A DNA stretch of 64,000 nucleotides from Rhodopseudomonas sp. (GCA_016124795.1 WGNB01000038.1:1-64000), one strand, 5' to 3'; shown: positions 6,751 to 16,067, counted from the first letter of the stretch. Notes: generated from the letters alone by a model not told the origin. Made by a program: numbers and translations.

Positions 6751-7908
6751 ATGAAACGGGCGGTCTGGCTGGGCGTCGGCGCAATCGCGGTTATTGGCGT
6801 GGCCTTTGGAATATGGTCGGCCTATCTGGCGTCGGTCGGCGTTCGGGTCGCGACGCCGGCGCATAATGTCGCGGTGCAGGTGTTCGGTCTCGGTACGGTC
6901 GAGGCGCGGGTCACCTCGAAAGTTGGCTTTAAGGTGTCGGGCGTGCTGGTCGATCTGGCCGCCGATGTCGGCGACCGCGTACCGAAGGGCGCCGTTCTGG
7001 CGCGCCTCGACGACCGCGAACAAAGTGCCCGCGTGGCGCGCGCCAGAGCCACAGCGCAGTTGACCGAAGCCAGTCTGCAAAAGGCGACCGCCGGCTTCGA
7101 AAAAGCTCAGGCCAATTTTGCCAATGCCAAGGCGATCAACGAGCGTCGACAGAAGTTGATGCAAACCAGCACGACCACGGTGGAAGCGGCGGAGGCCGCC
7201 AAAACCGTGCAGGAGACTACGCGGGCCGATGTCGATCTGGCGTCAAGCGATATCGCGGTCGCCAAAGCCAGCATCAACGACGCCAAGGCGCAGCTCCAGC
7301 AGGAAACGGCGACGCTGGATTTTCACACCTTGACGGCGCCCTACGATGCGATGGTGACGGCCCGGTTGAAAGAACGCGGCGTGGCGCTGGCTGCCGGCGA
7401 GCCGGTGTTCACGCTGATCGATCCGACGACGGTGTGGGCGCTGGCTTATATCGATGAAAGCAAAGCCGGTGAGATCAAGGTTGGCGATGTCGCCGAGATT
7501 GTGTTGCGCTCGCTGCCGGGCAAGAAGTTCGCCGGTAAGGTGGCGCGAATCGAACCTGAAAGCGACCGGGTTAACGAAGAGCGGCGGATTGGCATTGCCT
7601 TCGATGCATTGCCGATGGATTTCCACCTTGGCGAGCAGGCCGAAATCTATATCACCACGCGGCGGCTGGCGCAGGCGTTGCTGGTGCCTGAAGCCGCCAT
7701 TATCGGCCTCGGCAAAAACCGCGGAACGGTCTGGACGGTTGAAGACGGCCATTTGCAGCAGCGCGCGGTGAGCTTCGGGCATCGTCTGCTCGATGGCCGC
7801 TATGAGATCGCCGACGGATTGCCGGCCACGGCGTTGGTGGTTACGCAACTACGCAGCGGCTTGCGGATCGGCCGCGCCGTGACCGTGTCGCAAGCGCCAG
7901 CGCCATGA
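6751..7908 (+). CDS. HlyD/MacA-type periplasmic adaptor protein
   Basis: A 385-residue membrane fusion protein. It has one N-terminal membrane anchor (residues about 4-24), a lipoyl/barrel-sandwich half motif (VGFKVSGVLVDLAADVGDRVPKGAVLARLD), a long alpha-helical hairpin rich in Ala/Gln/Lys (about 90-205), the second lipoyl half (TAPYDAMVTARLKERG) and beta-barrel domains. It connects an inner-membrane ABC exporter to an outer-membrane channel. It overlaps the permease start by ATGA, forming a three-gene operon of the DevBCA/MacAB type. No TolC partner is in the window. The ATG at 6751 follows a GAGG site. Confidence 0.88.
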   Translation: MKRAVWLGVGAIAVIGVAFGIWSAYLASVGVRVATPAHNVAVQVFGLGTVEARVTSKVGFKVSGVLVDLAADVGDRVPKGAVLARLDDREQSARVARARATAQLTEASLQKATAGFEKAQANFANAKAINERRQKLMQTSTTTVEAAEAAKTVQETTRADVDLASSDIAVAKASINDAKAQLQQETATLDFHTLTAPYDAMVTARLKERGVALAAGEPVFTLIDPTTVWALAYIDESKAGEIKVGDVAEIVLRSLPGKKFAGKVARIEPESDRVNEERRIGIAFDALPMDFHLGEQAEIYITTRRLAQALLVPEAAIIGLGKNRGTVWTVEDGHLQQRAVSFGHRLLDGRYEIADGLPATALVVTQLRSGLRIGRAVTVSQAPAP

Positions 7909-9050
7909 ACCTCGCTTATCGCGACATCAAACATAATCTGCTGCGCTTTGTGTTGACCAATTTCGGCCTTAGCCTGCTGCTCGGCATCGTCATCATGATC
8001 ACCGGCGTCTATGGCGGACTGATCGACGACGCCTTGCGTCAGGCCCGTGCCGCCAATGCCGACCTTTGGGTGGTCGAGGCCGGCACCAACGGGCCGTTCG
8101 CTGAATCCTCGCGCATTCCCGGTGACACCCGCGAACTGGTCAGCCGGGTTTATGGCATTGAGCGGGCCGGGGCCGTTACCTATCAATCGGTGCAGACCGT
8201 GCTCAATGACAAGCCGTTGCGGCTGTTCCTGATTGGTTTCGAACCGGGCCGTCCGGGTGGACCGCATCGGCTGGTCGCCGGTCGCGATATATTGCGCGGC
8301 CATTACGAGATGATCGTCGACCGCTCGGCCGGCATGGCGCTGGGTCAGGACGTGCCGCTTGGCACGCATGGCCGCAAGTTCACGGTGGTCGGTTTGATGC
8401 GCAACGAAGTGACGTCGTCGGGCGATCCGGTCGCCTACATCACGTTGCGTGATGCGCAGGCGCTGCAGTTCGAATTGGCGCCGCCGGCGGCGCGGCGCGA
8501 ACAGGCGCGCGGGGCCGGGCTGGAGACCAGCAACCAGATCAACGCCGTGATCGCCAAGGTGTCGCCCTTCGTGAAGGTCGACGAAGTCGCGGCCGCCTTG
8601 ACGCGGTGGAAGCATTTGTCGGCCTTGACCCAGGAGCAGCAGGAGACCTTGCTGAGCAAATTCGTGATCGAGCGGGCGCGCAAGCAGCAAGGCTTGATCA
8701 TGGTGCTTTTGGTCATAGTATCGGCGGTGATCATCGCGCTGATCATCTATACGCTGACGATGGACAAGGTGCGCTCGATCGCCACCTTGAAATTCATTGG
8801 CGCGCCGGACCGCACAATTATCGGCATGATCGTGCAGCAGGCTTTGTCGATGGGGATATTCGGTTATCTGACTGGGCTGGCGCTGGTGTTGGTCTTCAAG
8901 CCTTATTTCCCGCGTCGTCTGGTGCTCGATCCCGATAACGTCGCCATCGTGTTCGTCATTACCATCGTGGTATGTCTGGCGGCCAGCACGCTGGGCATTA
9001 GGCTCGCGCTCAAGGTCGATCCAGCCGAAGCGCTGGCGTCGTCGGGTTAA
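7905..9050 (+). CDS. FtsX/MacB-like ABC transporter permease (DevC type)
   Basis: A 381-residue permease with the four-helix FtsX layout: one helix near the N-terminus (residues about 14-38), a large extracytoplasmic domain, and three C-terminal helices (about 264-285, 312-333, 342-366). Substrate is unknown; DevC-type systems export lipids, peptides or siderophores. It is translationally coupled to the adaptor upstream (ATGA) and lies four bases before the ATPase. Confidence 0.88.
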   Translation: MNLAYRDIKHNLLRFVLTNFGLSLLLGIVIMITGVYGGLIDDALRQARAANADLWVVEAGTNGPFAESSRIPGDTRELVSRVYGIERAGAVTYQSVQTVLNDKPLRLFLIGFEPGRPGGPHRLVAGRDILRGHYEMIVDRSAGMALGQDVPLGTHGRKFTVVGLMRNEVTSSGDPVAYITLRDAQALQFELAPPAARREQARGAGLETSNQINAVIAKVSPFVKVDEVAAALTRWKHLSALTQEQQETLLSKFVIERARKQQGLIMVLLVIVSAVIIALIIYTLTMDKVRSIATLKFIGAPDRTIIGMIVQQALSMGIFGYLTGLALVLVFKPYFPRRLVLDPDNVAIVFVITIVVCLAASTLGIRLALKVDPAEALASSG

Positions 9051-9054
9051 AGCC

Positions 9055-9798
9055 ATGACCGGAACCGACAAGAAGCCGGTGGTGAAGGTCGAACATTTGT
9101 CGAAGCATTTCGGCGAGGGGTCTGCCCGTGTCGAAGCCTTGCGCGACATCAATATGGAGGTGTTTCCCGGTCAGGTGGTTGGCCTGATGGGGCCGAGCGG
9201 CTCCGGCAAAACCACGCTGCTGCATTGTATCGCCTGCATTCTGGAGCCGAGCAGCGGTCGGATTACCCTCGATAACGAAGTGGTCTATGACCAGCGTTGG
9301 CTGAAGGCCGATCTGCGCCGGCTGCGGCTCGACAAGATCGGCTTCATTTTCCAATATCCGAACTTGTTGCCGTTTCTCGACGGCAGCGACAATGTCGCGA
9401 TCGTGTTGCATCTGGCCGGCGTGGCGTCGGGGCCGGCGCGTAGCCGCGCTATCGAATTGCTCGACTATCTCGAGGTCGGCCACCGCAAACATGCCTTGCC
9501 TAAACAGTTGTCGGGCGGCGAAGCGCAACGGGTGGCGATCGCCCGTGCTTTGGCCAACAGACCGCGTATCATTCTGGCCGACGAACCGACGGCACCGCTT
9601 GATTCGGCGCGCGCGCGGATCGTGATGGATTTATTGAAGCGGATCGCGGTTGAGCAGCAAGCCGCGATCATCGTGGTCACGCATGACGAAATGATCCTCG
9701 ATCATTTCGATCATATCTACCGGTTGCGCGACGGCCGGCTGGAACTTGACAGCCCGCCGGTGCCGCCCGTGAAGGCGGCGCCGGTCGAGTCTGCTTGA
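9055..9798 (+). CDS. ABC exporter ATP-binding protein (LolD/DevA/MacB type)
   Basis: A 247-residue ATPase with Walker A GPSGSGKT, signature LSGGEAQRVAIARAL, Walker B IILADEPTAPLD and the switch histidine in VVTHDE. It powers the FtsX-like permease encoded just upstream. Its end is 17 bases from the convergent pirin gene, so this closes the operon that starts at 6751. Confidence 0.92.
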   Translation: MTGTDKKPVVKVEHLSKHFGEGSARVEALRDINMEVFPGQVVGLMGPSGSGKTTLLHCIACILEPSSGRITLDNEVVYDQRWLKADLRRLRLDKIGFIFQYPNLLPFLDGSDNVAIVLHLAGVASGPARSRAIELLDYLEVGHRKHALPKQLSGGEAQRVAIARALANRPRIILADEPTAPLDSARARIVMDLLKRIAVEQQAAIIVVTHDEMILDHFDHIYRLRDGRLELDSPPVPPVKAAPVESA

Positions 9799-9815
9799 GA
9801 GACGTTGTGCGACAG

Positions 9816-10721
9816 TCAGTTGGTAATGAAAGTGCCGTTGCGCAGGTCGGTCATCGCCTGTTGCAGTTCGGCGCGGGTGTTCATTACGATCGGGCCATGC
9901 CAGGCGACCGGCTCCTGGATCGGCTTGCCGGACACCAGCAGGAAGCGCACGCCCTGGTCGCCGGCCTGTACCGTGACTTCATCGCCGGAATCGAACAGCA
10001 CCAGCGAACGGTCGCCGGCCGGCTCCCGGAACAGGATTTCCTCGCCATCGACCTGCCGTTCGCTCAATACGCCGAACGGTTTGGAGGCATAGGCGAACTG
10101 GCCCGAGCCCTGGAAGATGTAAGCGAAGGCGTGACGCTCGACCTCGACCTTGAAGGTCTTGCGCTTGCCCGCCGGCACGAAGATATCGAGAAAACGCGGT
10201 TCGGCGGCGACGCCGTCCACCGGGCCTTTCTGGCCCCAGAATTCGCCGCTGACGATACGGGCATGAGTGCCGTCGTCGTCGGTGACCTCGGGTACCGCGG
10301 CAGCGCCGATATCCTGATAACGCGGCGCGGTCATCTTCAGCGATGAGGGCAGGTTGGCCCAGAGCTGGAAGCCATGCATCCGGCCTTGCGTGTCCCCTTG
10401 GGGCATTTCCTGATGCATGATGCCGCGACCGGCGGTCATCCACTGCACGTCGCCTTTGCCGAGCGTGCCGTGGCTGCCGAGGCTGTCGCGATGCTCGACG
10501 GTGCCTTCCAGAATATAGGTCACCGTCTCGATGCCGCGATGCGGATGCCAGGGAAAGCCGGCGAGATAATCCTGCGGCCGATCGTTGCGGAAATCGTCGA
10601 GCAGCAGGAACGGATCGGTCTGCTCGGTATCGCCGAAGCCGAAGGCGCGCCGCAGCTTGACGCCGGCGCCTTCCAGCGTCGGCGTCGATTGCACGATACT
10701 CTTGACGGGTCTTATGGACAT
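9816..10721 (-). CDS. Pirin family protein
   Basis: A 301-residue bicupin. The metal-binding set of pirins is present: H59 and H61 (FPWHPHRG), H103 and E105 (GIMHQEMP). Bacterial pirins can act as quercetinases or modulate metabolic enzymes. It follows the flavin reductase in the same direction with an 18-base gap. The pair is divergent from an HxlR regulator, the usual layout for quinone or electrophile stress genes, which suggests a role in detoxifying quinone- or flavonoid-like compounds; this is inferred from context. Confidence 0.9.
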   Translation of the reverse strand: MSIRPVKSIVQSTPTLEGAGVKLRRAFGFGDTEQTDPFLLLDDFRNDRPQDYLAGFPWHPHRGIETVTYILEGTVEHRDSLGSHGTLGKGDVQWMTAGRGIMHQEMPQGDTQGRMHGFQLWANLPSSLKMTAPRYQDIGAAAVPEVTDDDGTHARIVSGEFWGQKGPVDGVAAEPRFLDIFVPAGKRKTFKVEVERHAFAYIFQGSGQFAYASKPFGVLSERQVDGEEILFREPAGDRSLVLFDSGDEVTVQAGDQGVRFLLVSGKPIQEPVAWHGPIVMNTRAELQQAMTDLRNGTFITN

Positions 10722-10739
10722 GACCTTTCGTCCTTCATG

Positions 10740-11294
10740 TTATTTCGCCGCGAGTTGACCGGCGAAGACGGCGAACTTGTCGATGAACGCCTTGAGGAAT
10801 CCGCGTACGCTGTCGTCGGTGACGTTATTGTCGGCATCGACGAGATCGGGCTTGAACTGAATGTAGGCTTCGCCGCCGATCAGGTTGACGCCCTGGTTCG
10901 ACATCACCGCCTTGAGGTGCTGCTGGGCGATCGCCGAGGAAATCGCGCCGCCCGACGTGCCGGTGACGGCGCCCGGCTTGTTCGGCCAGGAGGTCTTGCC
11001 CCAGGGCCGCGCGCCCCAGTCGATGGCGTTCTTGAGCACCGCCGGGATCGAACGGCCATGTTCGGGGGTGACGAACAAAAGGGCGTCCGAGCCTTCGACC
11101 TCGGCCTTGAAGCGGGCGACCGGGGCGGGGACCGGCTGCTCGAAATCCTGGTTGTACATCGGCAGGTCGTCGATCTGGATCAGTTTGGCGTCGAAAGCGT
11201 CGCTGCCGAGCTTGGCGAGCGCCAGCGCCAGCTTGCGGTTGATCGAGTCCTTGCGGTTCGAGCCGACAATCACGCCGAGCTTGAGTTTTGCCAT
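10740..11294 (-). CDS. NADPH-dependent FMN reductase (flavodoxin-fold)
   Basis: A 184-residue flavodoxin-like reductase with the FMN-binding loop GSNRKDSINRKLA at the N-terminus and the family motif TPEHGRSIPAVLKNAIDW in the middle. Members reduce FMN, quinones, azo dyes or chromate with NAD(P)H. It is the first gene of the operon with pirin and is divergent from the HxlR-type regulator; an operator-like repeat lies in the 54-base gap between them. Confidence 0.9.
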   Translation of the reverse strand: MAKLKLGVIVGSNRKDSINRKLALALAKLGSDAFDAKLIQIDDLPMYNQDFEQPVPAPVARFKAEVEGSDALLFVTPEHGRSIPAVLKNAIDWGARPWGKTSWPNKPGAVTGTSGGAISSAIAQQHLKAVMSNQGVNLIGGEAYIQFKPDLVDADNNVTDDSVRGFLKAFIDKFAVFAGQLAAK

Positions 11295-11319
11295 GGTTGC
11301 CTCTATCTCTGTGTCTTGA

Positions 11320-11336
11320 GGTTACGAATAGTTACC
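11320..11336. promoter_or_regulatory. Putative HxlR operator in divergent promoter region
   Basis: GGTTACGAATAGTTACC is an imperfectly symmetric repeat of GTTAC units, centred between the divergently transcribed reductase and HxlR genes. Its position and size fit an HxlR dimer site controlling both directions. No better candidate is seen in the gap. Confidence 0.45.
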
Positions 11337-11348
11337 AGGGCTAGATAG

Positions 11349-11750
11349 ATGACTGAGCAAAACACGCAAGAAGGCACAAACTCGATACCGGGGAACCTGC
11401 ATGTGGCCGAAGACTGCCGCGCGGTCAGCGAGGTGCTGGCCCGGGTCGGCGACAAATGGACCGTTCTGGTGGTCTCGACACTGGGCTCGGGACCCAAGCG
11501 ATTCAATGAGTTACGCCGGGCGCTCGGCAGCATTTCGCAGCGGATGCTGACGTTGACGCTGCGCGGCCTGGAGCGCGACGGCCTGGTGACCCGGACGGTG
11601 TTCCCGACCATTCCGCCCCGCGTCGACTATGAATTGACCAATCTCGGGCGCTCGCTGCTCGAACCGGTCAGCGAACTGGGTTTATGGGCCCGTCAGAACC
11701 GGCCGGCGATCCAGCAGGCGCGCGAACGCTTCGATACCGAAAGTAAATAA
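11349..11750 (+). CDS. HxlR-family transcriptional regulator
   Basis: A 133-residue winged-helix protein with the HxlR pattern: [21 protein letters not shown], then [35 protein letters not shown] and [13 protein letters not shown]. The single cysteine C23 next to the first helix is where redox-sensing members such as YodB or QorR react with electrophiles. It most likely represses the divergent reductase-pirin operon and perhaps itself. The short ATG start at 11349 agrees with the family length. Confidence 0.9.
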   Translation: MTEQNTQEGTNSIPGNLHVAEDCRAVSEVLARVGDKWTVLVVSTLGSGPKRFNELRRALGSISQRMLTLTLRGLERDGLVTRTVFPTIPPRVDYELTNLGRSLLEPVSELGLWARQNRPAIQQARERFDTESK

Positions 11751-11833
11751 CCGCATATCGCCGTGGATTTACTGCCGTGAGATAGAAACAGTTGCGTAAA
11801 CTAGGTTGTATTTTGTCAAAATTTACTACTCCC

Positions 11834-11858
11834 AAGATTAATCTTTGAGTTTAATCTT
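11834..11858. repeat. AT-rich palindrome and direct repeat
   Basis: AAGATTAATCTT (11834-11845) is a perfect 12-base palindrome followed by a second TTTAATCTT (11850-11858). It stands out in GC-rich surroundings and lies between the HxlR gene and the DUF6894 gene. It may be an operator for the downstream gene; no promoter is clear. Confidence 0.35.
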
Positions 11859-11913
11859 GTGCATTCCCCAGGCTTCGGACATAGTCCGATCAGGTGCTCT
11901 GATACCGTGAAGC

Positions 11914-12177
11914 TTGCGGGGATACCGGTTGTTGCGACGGTATTTTTTCCATTTCTCGGACGGGACCCGCTGGTTCAGCGATGACGCCGGCTGCGAACTG
12001 CGCGGCATCGCCGCTGCCCGCGCCCACGCCATCAATAATGTCCGCGATCTGAAGGCGGCGATGTGCGATCCCGGCATTCAGGACCTCTCGAACTGGACCA
12101 TGGTGGTGCTGGATCAGGCCGGCCAGGTGGTGTTCGAACTCGGCTTCGACCTGAAACCGCGCGGCCCGCGAATCTGA
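11914..12177 (+). CDS. DUF6894 family protein
   Basis: An 87-residue protein with the DUF6894 pattern: RYFFHFSDGTRWFSDDAG, then AARAHAINNVRDLKA and WTMVVLDQAGQVVFELGF. The function is unknown; the family is common and multi-copy in Hyphomicrobiales. An in-frame stop at 11908 fixes the upper limit; only TTG starts are available (11914 or 11932), so the true start is uncertain. Confidence 0.7.
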   Translation: MRGYRLLRRYFFHFSDGTRWFSDDAGCELRGIAAARAHAINNVRDLKAAMCDPGIQDLSNWTMVVLDQAGQVVFELGFDLKPRGPRI

Positions 12178-12205
12178 AAGCCCGGCTGCCCGGACGCCAG
12201 AGCGC

Positions 12206-13435
12206 CTAGCCGAGAACGACCGCCGCCATCATCGCCAGACAGGTCGCCAGGCCGGCGACCGGCACCCAGACCGGCACGCGGACATGCGGGCCCAGGTTGA
12301 CGATCCTTTTGCGCCGCAGCCGCAGCAGCGACAGGTTGACCACCGCGAAGACGATCAGCGTCGCCAGCGACGTGCTTTCCGCCAACCGTTCGAAGGGCAC
12401 CAGCAGCGCCAGCGCGACAGTGGCGGCGACAATGAGCGCGGTGGCGATCGTCGGCGTCGCGGTTTTCACATGCAGGCGGCCGAAGACGGCCGGCAGTTCG
12501 CCGGATCTGGCGAGGCCATAGATGACGCGCGCCGACATCGTCATTTGCGCCAATATGGTGTTGAGCGTGGCGACGATGGCGATGGCGCCGATTGTCGCCG
12601 GGCTGACGGTGCTGATGCTGCGAAACACCAGGCTGAGCGGCGCCGGTGAGGCGGCGAGTTGCGCCACCGGAACGGCGGTGACGGCAATCGCCGCCACCGC
12701 GATATAGAGCGCCATTGAAATGACCAGCGTCAGCGCCATGGCGCGCGGGATGTCGCGAATGGGCGCCTTCGCCTCCTCGACGACATTGGCGAGATCTTCA
12801 AACCCGATGAAGGCGAAGAAGGCGAGCAGGCTGGCGTAGGCAATGCCCGACAGGGCCGGCAGTTCGAGCGGCGGCGGCGTCAAAGCCGTGGCGGCGAAAG
12901 GCACGTCGGCATGGAGCGCGGCCACGATGATCGCGACCAGGCCGCCGGCCTCGATCAGCGTGAACAGACTGGCGAGCAGCACCGATTCCAGAATGCCCCA
13001 GGCGGCGACAAGGCCGAGCACCGCCACCACGCCGATGACGATGAGGCTCGGCGGCAGCGCGACGAACTGGCCGATATAACCGGCCGCGCCGAGCGCCACC
13101 GTCGCCGACGACACGATGCCGATGGCGACCGTGAGCAGGCCGGTCAGTGTCGAGGCCAGCCGGGAGTTATAAGCGGCGCGGACATAGGCGGCCTCGCCGG
13201 CGCTGACCGGAAAGCGCGTCGCTAGTTCCATGTAGGAGCCGACGGTGAAAGCCATGGCCAGGCCGGCGAGCAGGAAGGACCAGGGCGCATGGACGCCGGC
13301 ATGCGCCGCGACCGCGCCGATCAGCACATAGATGCCGGCGCCGATGGTGATGCCGACGCCGTACAGCACCAGCAGGACGAGGCCGAGCCGGCGGCGAAGC
13401 GTTGGCGCGGCGGCGGCAAAGGGCACATGGGGCAT
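12206..13435 (-). CDS. APC-family amino acid permease
   Basis: A 409-residue, 12-helix transporter of the amino acid-polyamine-organocation superfamily. Helix 1 contains the unwound substrate site GVGITIGAGIYVLIGAVA; helix 6 has FFAFIGFEDLANVVEEAK, the classic APC motif. The ATG at 13435 is preferred: the longer frame to 13510 adds an unconserved Pro/Ile/Thr stretch. It stands alone, divergent from the secreted protease. The substrate is not predictable. Confidence 0.88.
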   Translation of the reverse strand: MPHVPFAAAAPTLRRRLGLVLLVLYGVGITIGAGIYVLIGAVAAHAGVHAPWSFLLAGLAMAFTVGSYMELATRFPVSAGEAAYVRAAYNSRLASTLTGLLTVAIGIVSSATVALGAAGYIGQFVALPPSLIVIGVVAVLGLVAAWGILESVLLASLFTLIEAGGLVAIIVAALHADVPFAATALTPPPLELPALSGIAYASLLAFFAFIGFEDLANVVEEAKAPIRDIPRAMALTLVISMALYIAVAAIAVTAVPVAQLAASPAPLSLVFRSISTVSPATIGAIAIVATLNTILAQMTMSARVIYGLARSGELPAVFGRLHVKTATPTIATALIVAATVALALLVPFERLAESTSLATLIVFAVVNLSLLRLRRKRIVNLGPHVRVPVWVPVAGLATCLAMMAAVVLG

Positions 13436-13894
13436 CGATATAGACCGGGGCCTGACGATGGCGGGCGTTGGCGTTATCGGGATCGTCCGCGCGTCGGCAG
13501 CGCGCGTCAATCCTGGTGTACATTTTGCGTCTTGTTTCTTCTTACTTCTTATCTCTTCATCTCTGGCTTCTTCTTACATTTCCAGCCGCGTATCGTTCGT
13601 TACGGGCCCGGCCGATCCCGATGAATGCGGGCGGCTGGAGAATCGTGGTGCCGGTCGCCGTCGGGTGATCCGGCCGCGGCCTTTCACCGAAATTCACAGC
13701 CGCAGATATTCCGCGTTCTTGATTGCAACTGGAAAGACGCGCAGGCTTCCCGCGTAACGTCTGCGCCATCGATCTCCAAATTATCAGTCCGCTTCGCCGT
13801 CGAACCGAGCCTTGTGCGGTGTCGCGGCGCTGGCTGCGGTCGTGTGTCCGACAGGTCGAGCGATAGCCACAACGGTTTTGACGCGGAGACTGCG
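13436..13894. other. Intergenic region with a polypyrimidine tract
   Basis: This 459-base gap separates the divergent APC permease and protease genes. It holds a T/C-rich tract around 13525-13582 with TTCTTCTTAC occurring twice, on the coding strand of the protease. No convincing promoter, terminator or RNA gene was found; the reading frames crossing it show no conserved features. Confidence 0.5.
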
Positions 13895-15715
13895 ATGAAC
13901 GCCACACGGATATTGAAAACGATTGCGGGGCTGGCCGTTGTCTTCGGCATTCTGGTCGCGCAAGCCTCGTCGCAGCCGGCCAACGCGCCGAAGCGCGCGC
14001 CGTCGCCTTTCATTGTCGGCGGCACCTCGGCTTCGATCGATGATTTTCCCTGGCAGGTCGCGCTTATTGAGGGGAGGCCCAAGGACCCGATCAGAAACCA
14101 GTTTTGCGGCGGGTCGTTGATCGCCACTGGCTGGGTGCTGACAGCGGCGCATTGCCTTTATTCCGGCGGCGCGCCAGTCGCCGATATAACGGCGTATGCC
14201 GACGTGATCAGCGGCACCGCGACTTATCGTCGGGGCGGTGTTCGGACGCATGTCATCAATGTTTTTATCGATCCTAATTATCGCCAGAACAGGCAGGGTA
14301 ATGACGCGGCCTTGATGCAACTTGCCGACCCGGTTCGGCCCGCCCGGTTCGCCGTGCTTAACACCAATCCGACGGTGACCGGCGATGCAACGGTGACCGG
14401 ATGGGGTGCGCAGTCCGAAGGTGGCCTGAGTTCCGAGAACCTGCTCAAGGTTACCGTCCCGATCGTGGACAACGCGACCTGCAATGCGCCGTCCTCGTAT
14501 AACGGCGCGGTCACGCCAAACATGCTGTGCGCCGGGTTGCCGCAGGGCCAAAAGGATTCCTGTCAGGGCGATAGCGGCGGCCCGCTGGTCTTGGCCAATA
14601 GCGCAACCCAGGTCGGTGTCGTGTCGTGGGGCACGGGTTGCGCGCGACCGATGAAATACGGCATTTACGCCCGGGTCAGCACTTTTGTCCCCTGGATCAA
14701 CGAAACGATCGCCAGTACGTTTGGCGAGCCGGCCGGCTATACCCGTTGTCGCTCCGAATCGGATCCGAACCCCTGCTTCATCGAGGATAACCCTGCGCAA
14801 CTCGGCAGCATTCGCAGCATCGCCTATGGGGCCAACGGCAAATACAGTTATGTCCTGTCGTCGGACGATCCGGTTTGCAATGTCGAGACGCTGCACGATC
14901 CGCTGCCGGGCGTTAAAAAGCGCTGTCTGAAGGGTCGCAAGCTTTACGTGTCCTGCGCGAAAGAAGGCGAGACATGCCGTTTCACAGGCGCGCAGATTGT
15001 CGCTTATGGCGCCGGCCAGCGCTTTGCGTTCAAATCCGCGACGGGGTCGATTGCATGTAACAACGATACCTTCGGCGATCCGGCCAAAGGCGCGGCCAAG
15101 AAATGTTATGTCGTCGACAGCGGCGATGGCCCCGCGGGTTTCACGAAATGCGCTTCCGAGAACGACCAATGTGAACTCAGCGGCGCCACCAGGTTGGTCG
15201 CTTATGGCGCCGATGGCGTGTTCACTTATCGTCTGGCGTCGGAGAGCTTTTCGTGTTCGGACTCGGTGTTCGGCGACCCGCTGCTGGGTGTTGTGAAGGC
15301 CTGCTACGTCCGTGCCATTGACTCATGCGCCGAAGAAGGTCGCATCTGCTGGTCTTACGGGCCCGCCACAGTCGCTTATGGTGCGAAGAACTCTTTCGTC
15401 TATGCGGCGTCGACCGGCCCGTTCTCGTGCGACAATAGCCGGTTTGGCGACCCGGCCGTTAACGACGCGAAGAAATGCTATATTCTGCCCGGCGTTATCT
15501 ATCCGCTTCGGGCGGAGAGCAAATGCGCTGAAGAAGGTCAGACTTGCAAGGTTACCGGACGCAAAGCCGTGAGCTTCGGGCGCTTCGGCGTCTACGCGAC
15601 AAAAGTCGTCGACGGTGACGTCGATTGCGGCGTTTCGCAATTTGGCGATCCTTTGATTGACGTGAAGAAGGACTGCTTCATTGTGAATCGGACGCTGCCA
15701 GAGCCCGGGCATTGA
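13895..15715 (+). CDS. Secreted trypsin-like serine protease with five C-terminal cysteine repeats
   Basis: A 606-residue exported protein. Signal peptide about 1-26; the zymogen-type junction IVGG begins at residue 40; catalytic triad H86 (LTAAHC), D137 (NDAAL) and S227 (CQGDSGGP). After the S1 domain (to about 275) come five repeats of about 58 residues (280-347, 350-407, 415-473, 476-531, 541-597). Each has roughly four cysteines and the pattern C..E...C, VAYGA, F.Y, C....FGDP, K.CY. The repeats are probably disulphide-bonded binding modules. The start at 13895 gives a clean signal peptide. It lies about 2.5 kb before the first GTA structural gene; its target is unknown. Confidence 0.88.
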   Translation: MNATRILKTIAGLAVVFGILVAQASSQPANAPKRAPSPFIVGGTSASIDDFPWQVALIEGRPKDPIRNQFCGGSLIATGWVLTAAHCLYSGGAPVADITAYADVISGTATYRRGGVRTHVINVFIDPNYRQNRQGNDAALMQLADPVRPARFAVLNTNPTVTGDATVTGWGAQSEGGLSSENLLKVTVPIVDNATCNAPSSYNGAVTPNMLCAGLPQGQKDSCQGDSGGPLVLANSATQVGVVSWGTGCARPMKYGIYARVSTFVPWINETIASTFGEPAGYTRCRSESDPNPCFIEDNPAQLGSIRSIAYGANGKYSYVLSSDDPVCNVETLHDPLPGVKKRCLKGRKLYVSCAKEGETCRFTGAQIVAYGAGQRFAFKSATGSIACNNDTFGDPAKGAAKKCYVVDSGDGPAGFTKCASENDQCELSGATRLVAYGADGVFTYRLASESFSCSDSVFGDPLLGVVKACYVRAIDSCAEEGRICWSYGPATVAYGAKNSFVYAASTGPFSCDNSRFGDPAVNDAKKCYILPGVIYPLRAESKCAEEGQTCKVTGRKAVSFGRFGVYATKVVDGDVDCGVSQFGDPLIDVKKDCFIVNRTLPEPGH

Positions 15716-15904
15716 TTTTTTGTGACCGTTCGTCCGCTGGGACGGCGCGTTGGCTGTGCGTTCCGCAATTCGTTCCGCGGCGGGGATGCGAATTTGCCGC
15801 GATCGGGAATTGGCGACGAACTCCATGTCTGGCCACGGCTTTTCCGGCCGGGGTCGCGATGCCGGTGGCTCGCGATTTATTTTGAAAATTATCCTAGGAG
15901 TATA

Positions 15905-15933
15905 TTGACATCGTGACGCTGGTCGGCTATAGA
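15905..15933 (+). promoter_or_regulatory. Promoter upstream of the GTA cluster
   Basis: TTGACA (15905-15910), a 17-base spacer and TATAGA (15928-15933) make a near-consensus sigma70 promoter. Its spacer GTGACGCTGGTCGGC and the following CTCCACAATTGC block recur at 3190. It lies in a 352-base gap (15716-16067); upstream of it nothing was recognised, and downstream is a long GC-rich leader. It first serves the 49-residue gene at 16068 and, by read-through, perhaps the GTA. Confidence 0.75.
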
Positions 15934-16011
15934 TAGGACATGCTCCACAATTGCGTTCGGACAGCGCGGCCGGAACAGGCGGCCGCGGCTTTGCGTTGGT
16001 CCTTCTGACAT

Positions 16012-16029
16012 CACCAGCCGCGGCTGGTG
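16012..16029. repeat. Perfect 18-base palindrome in the GTA leader
   Basis: CACCAGCCGCGGCTGGTG is fully self-complementary, sits about 75 bases after the predicted transcription start and 39 bases before the 49-residue gene. It could be an operator or a leader hairpin; the absence of a T tract argues against a terminator. Confidence 0.5.
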
Positions 16030-16067
16030 CGCCTCGCGCGCCGCGGCCTACCGATGGGAGGCTCCGT

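Noticed and set aside
11838-12077. 79-residue minus-strand frame
   Set aside because: It is antisense to the DUF6894 gene, whose protein pattern is recognisable.
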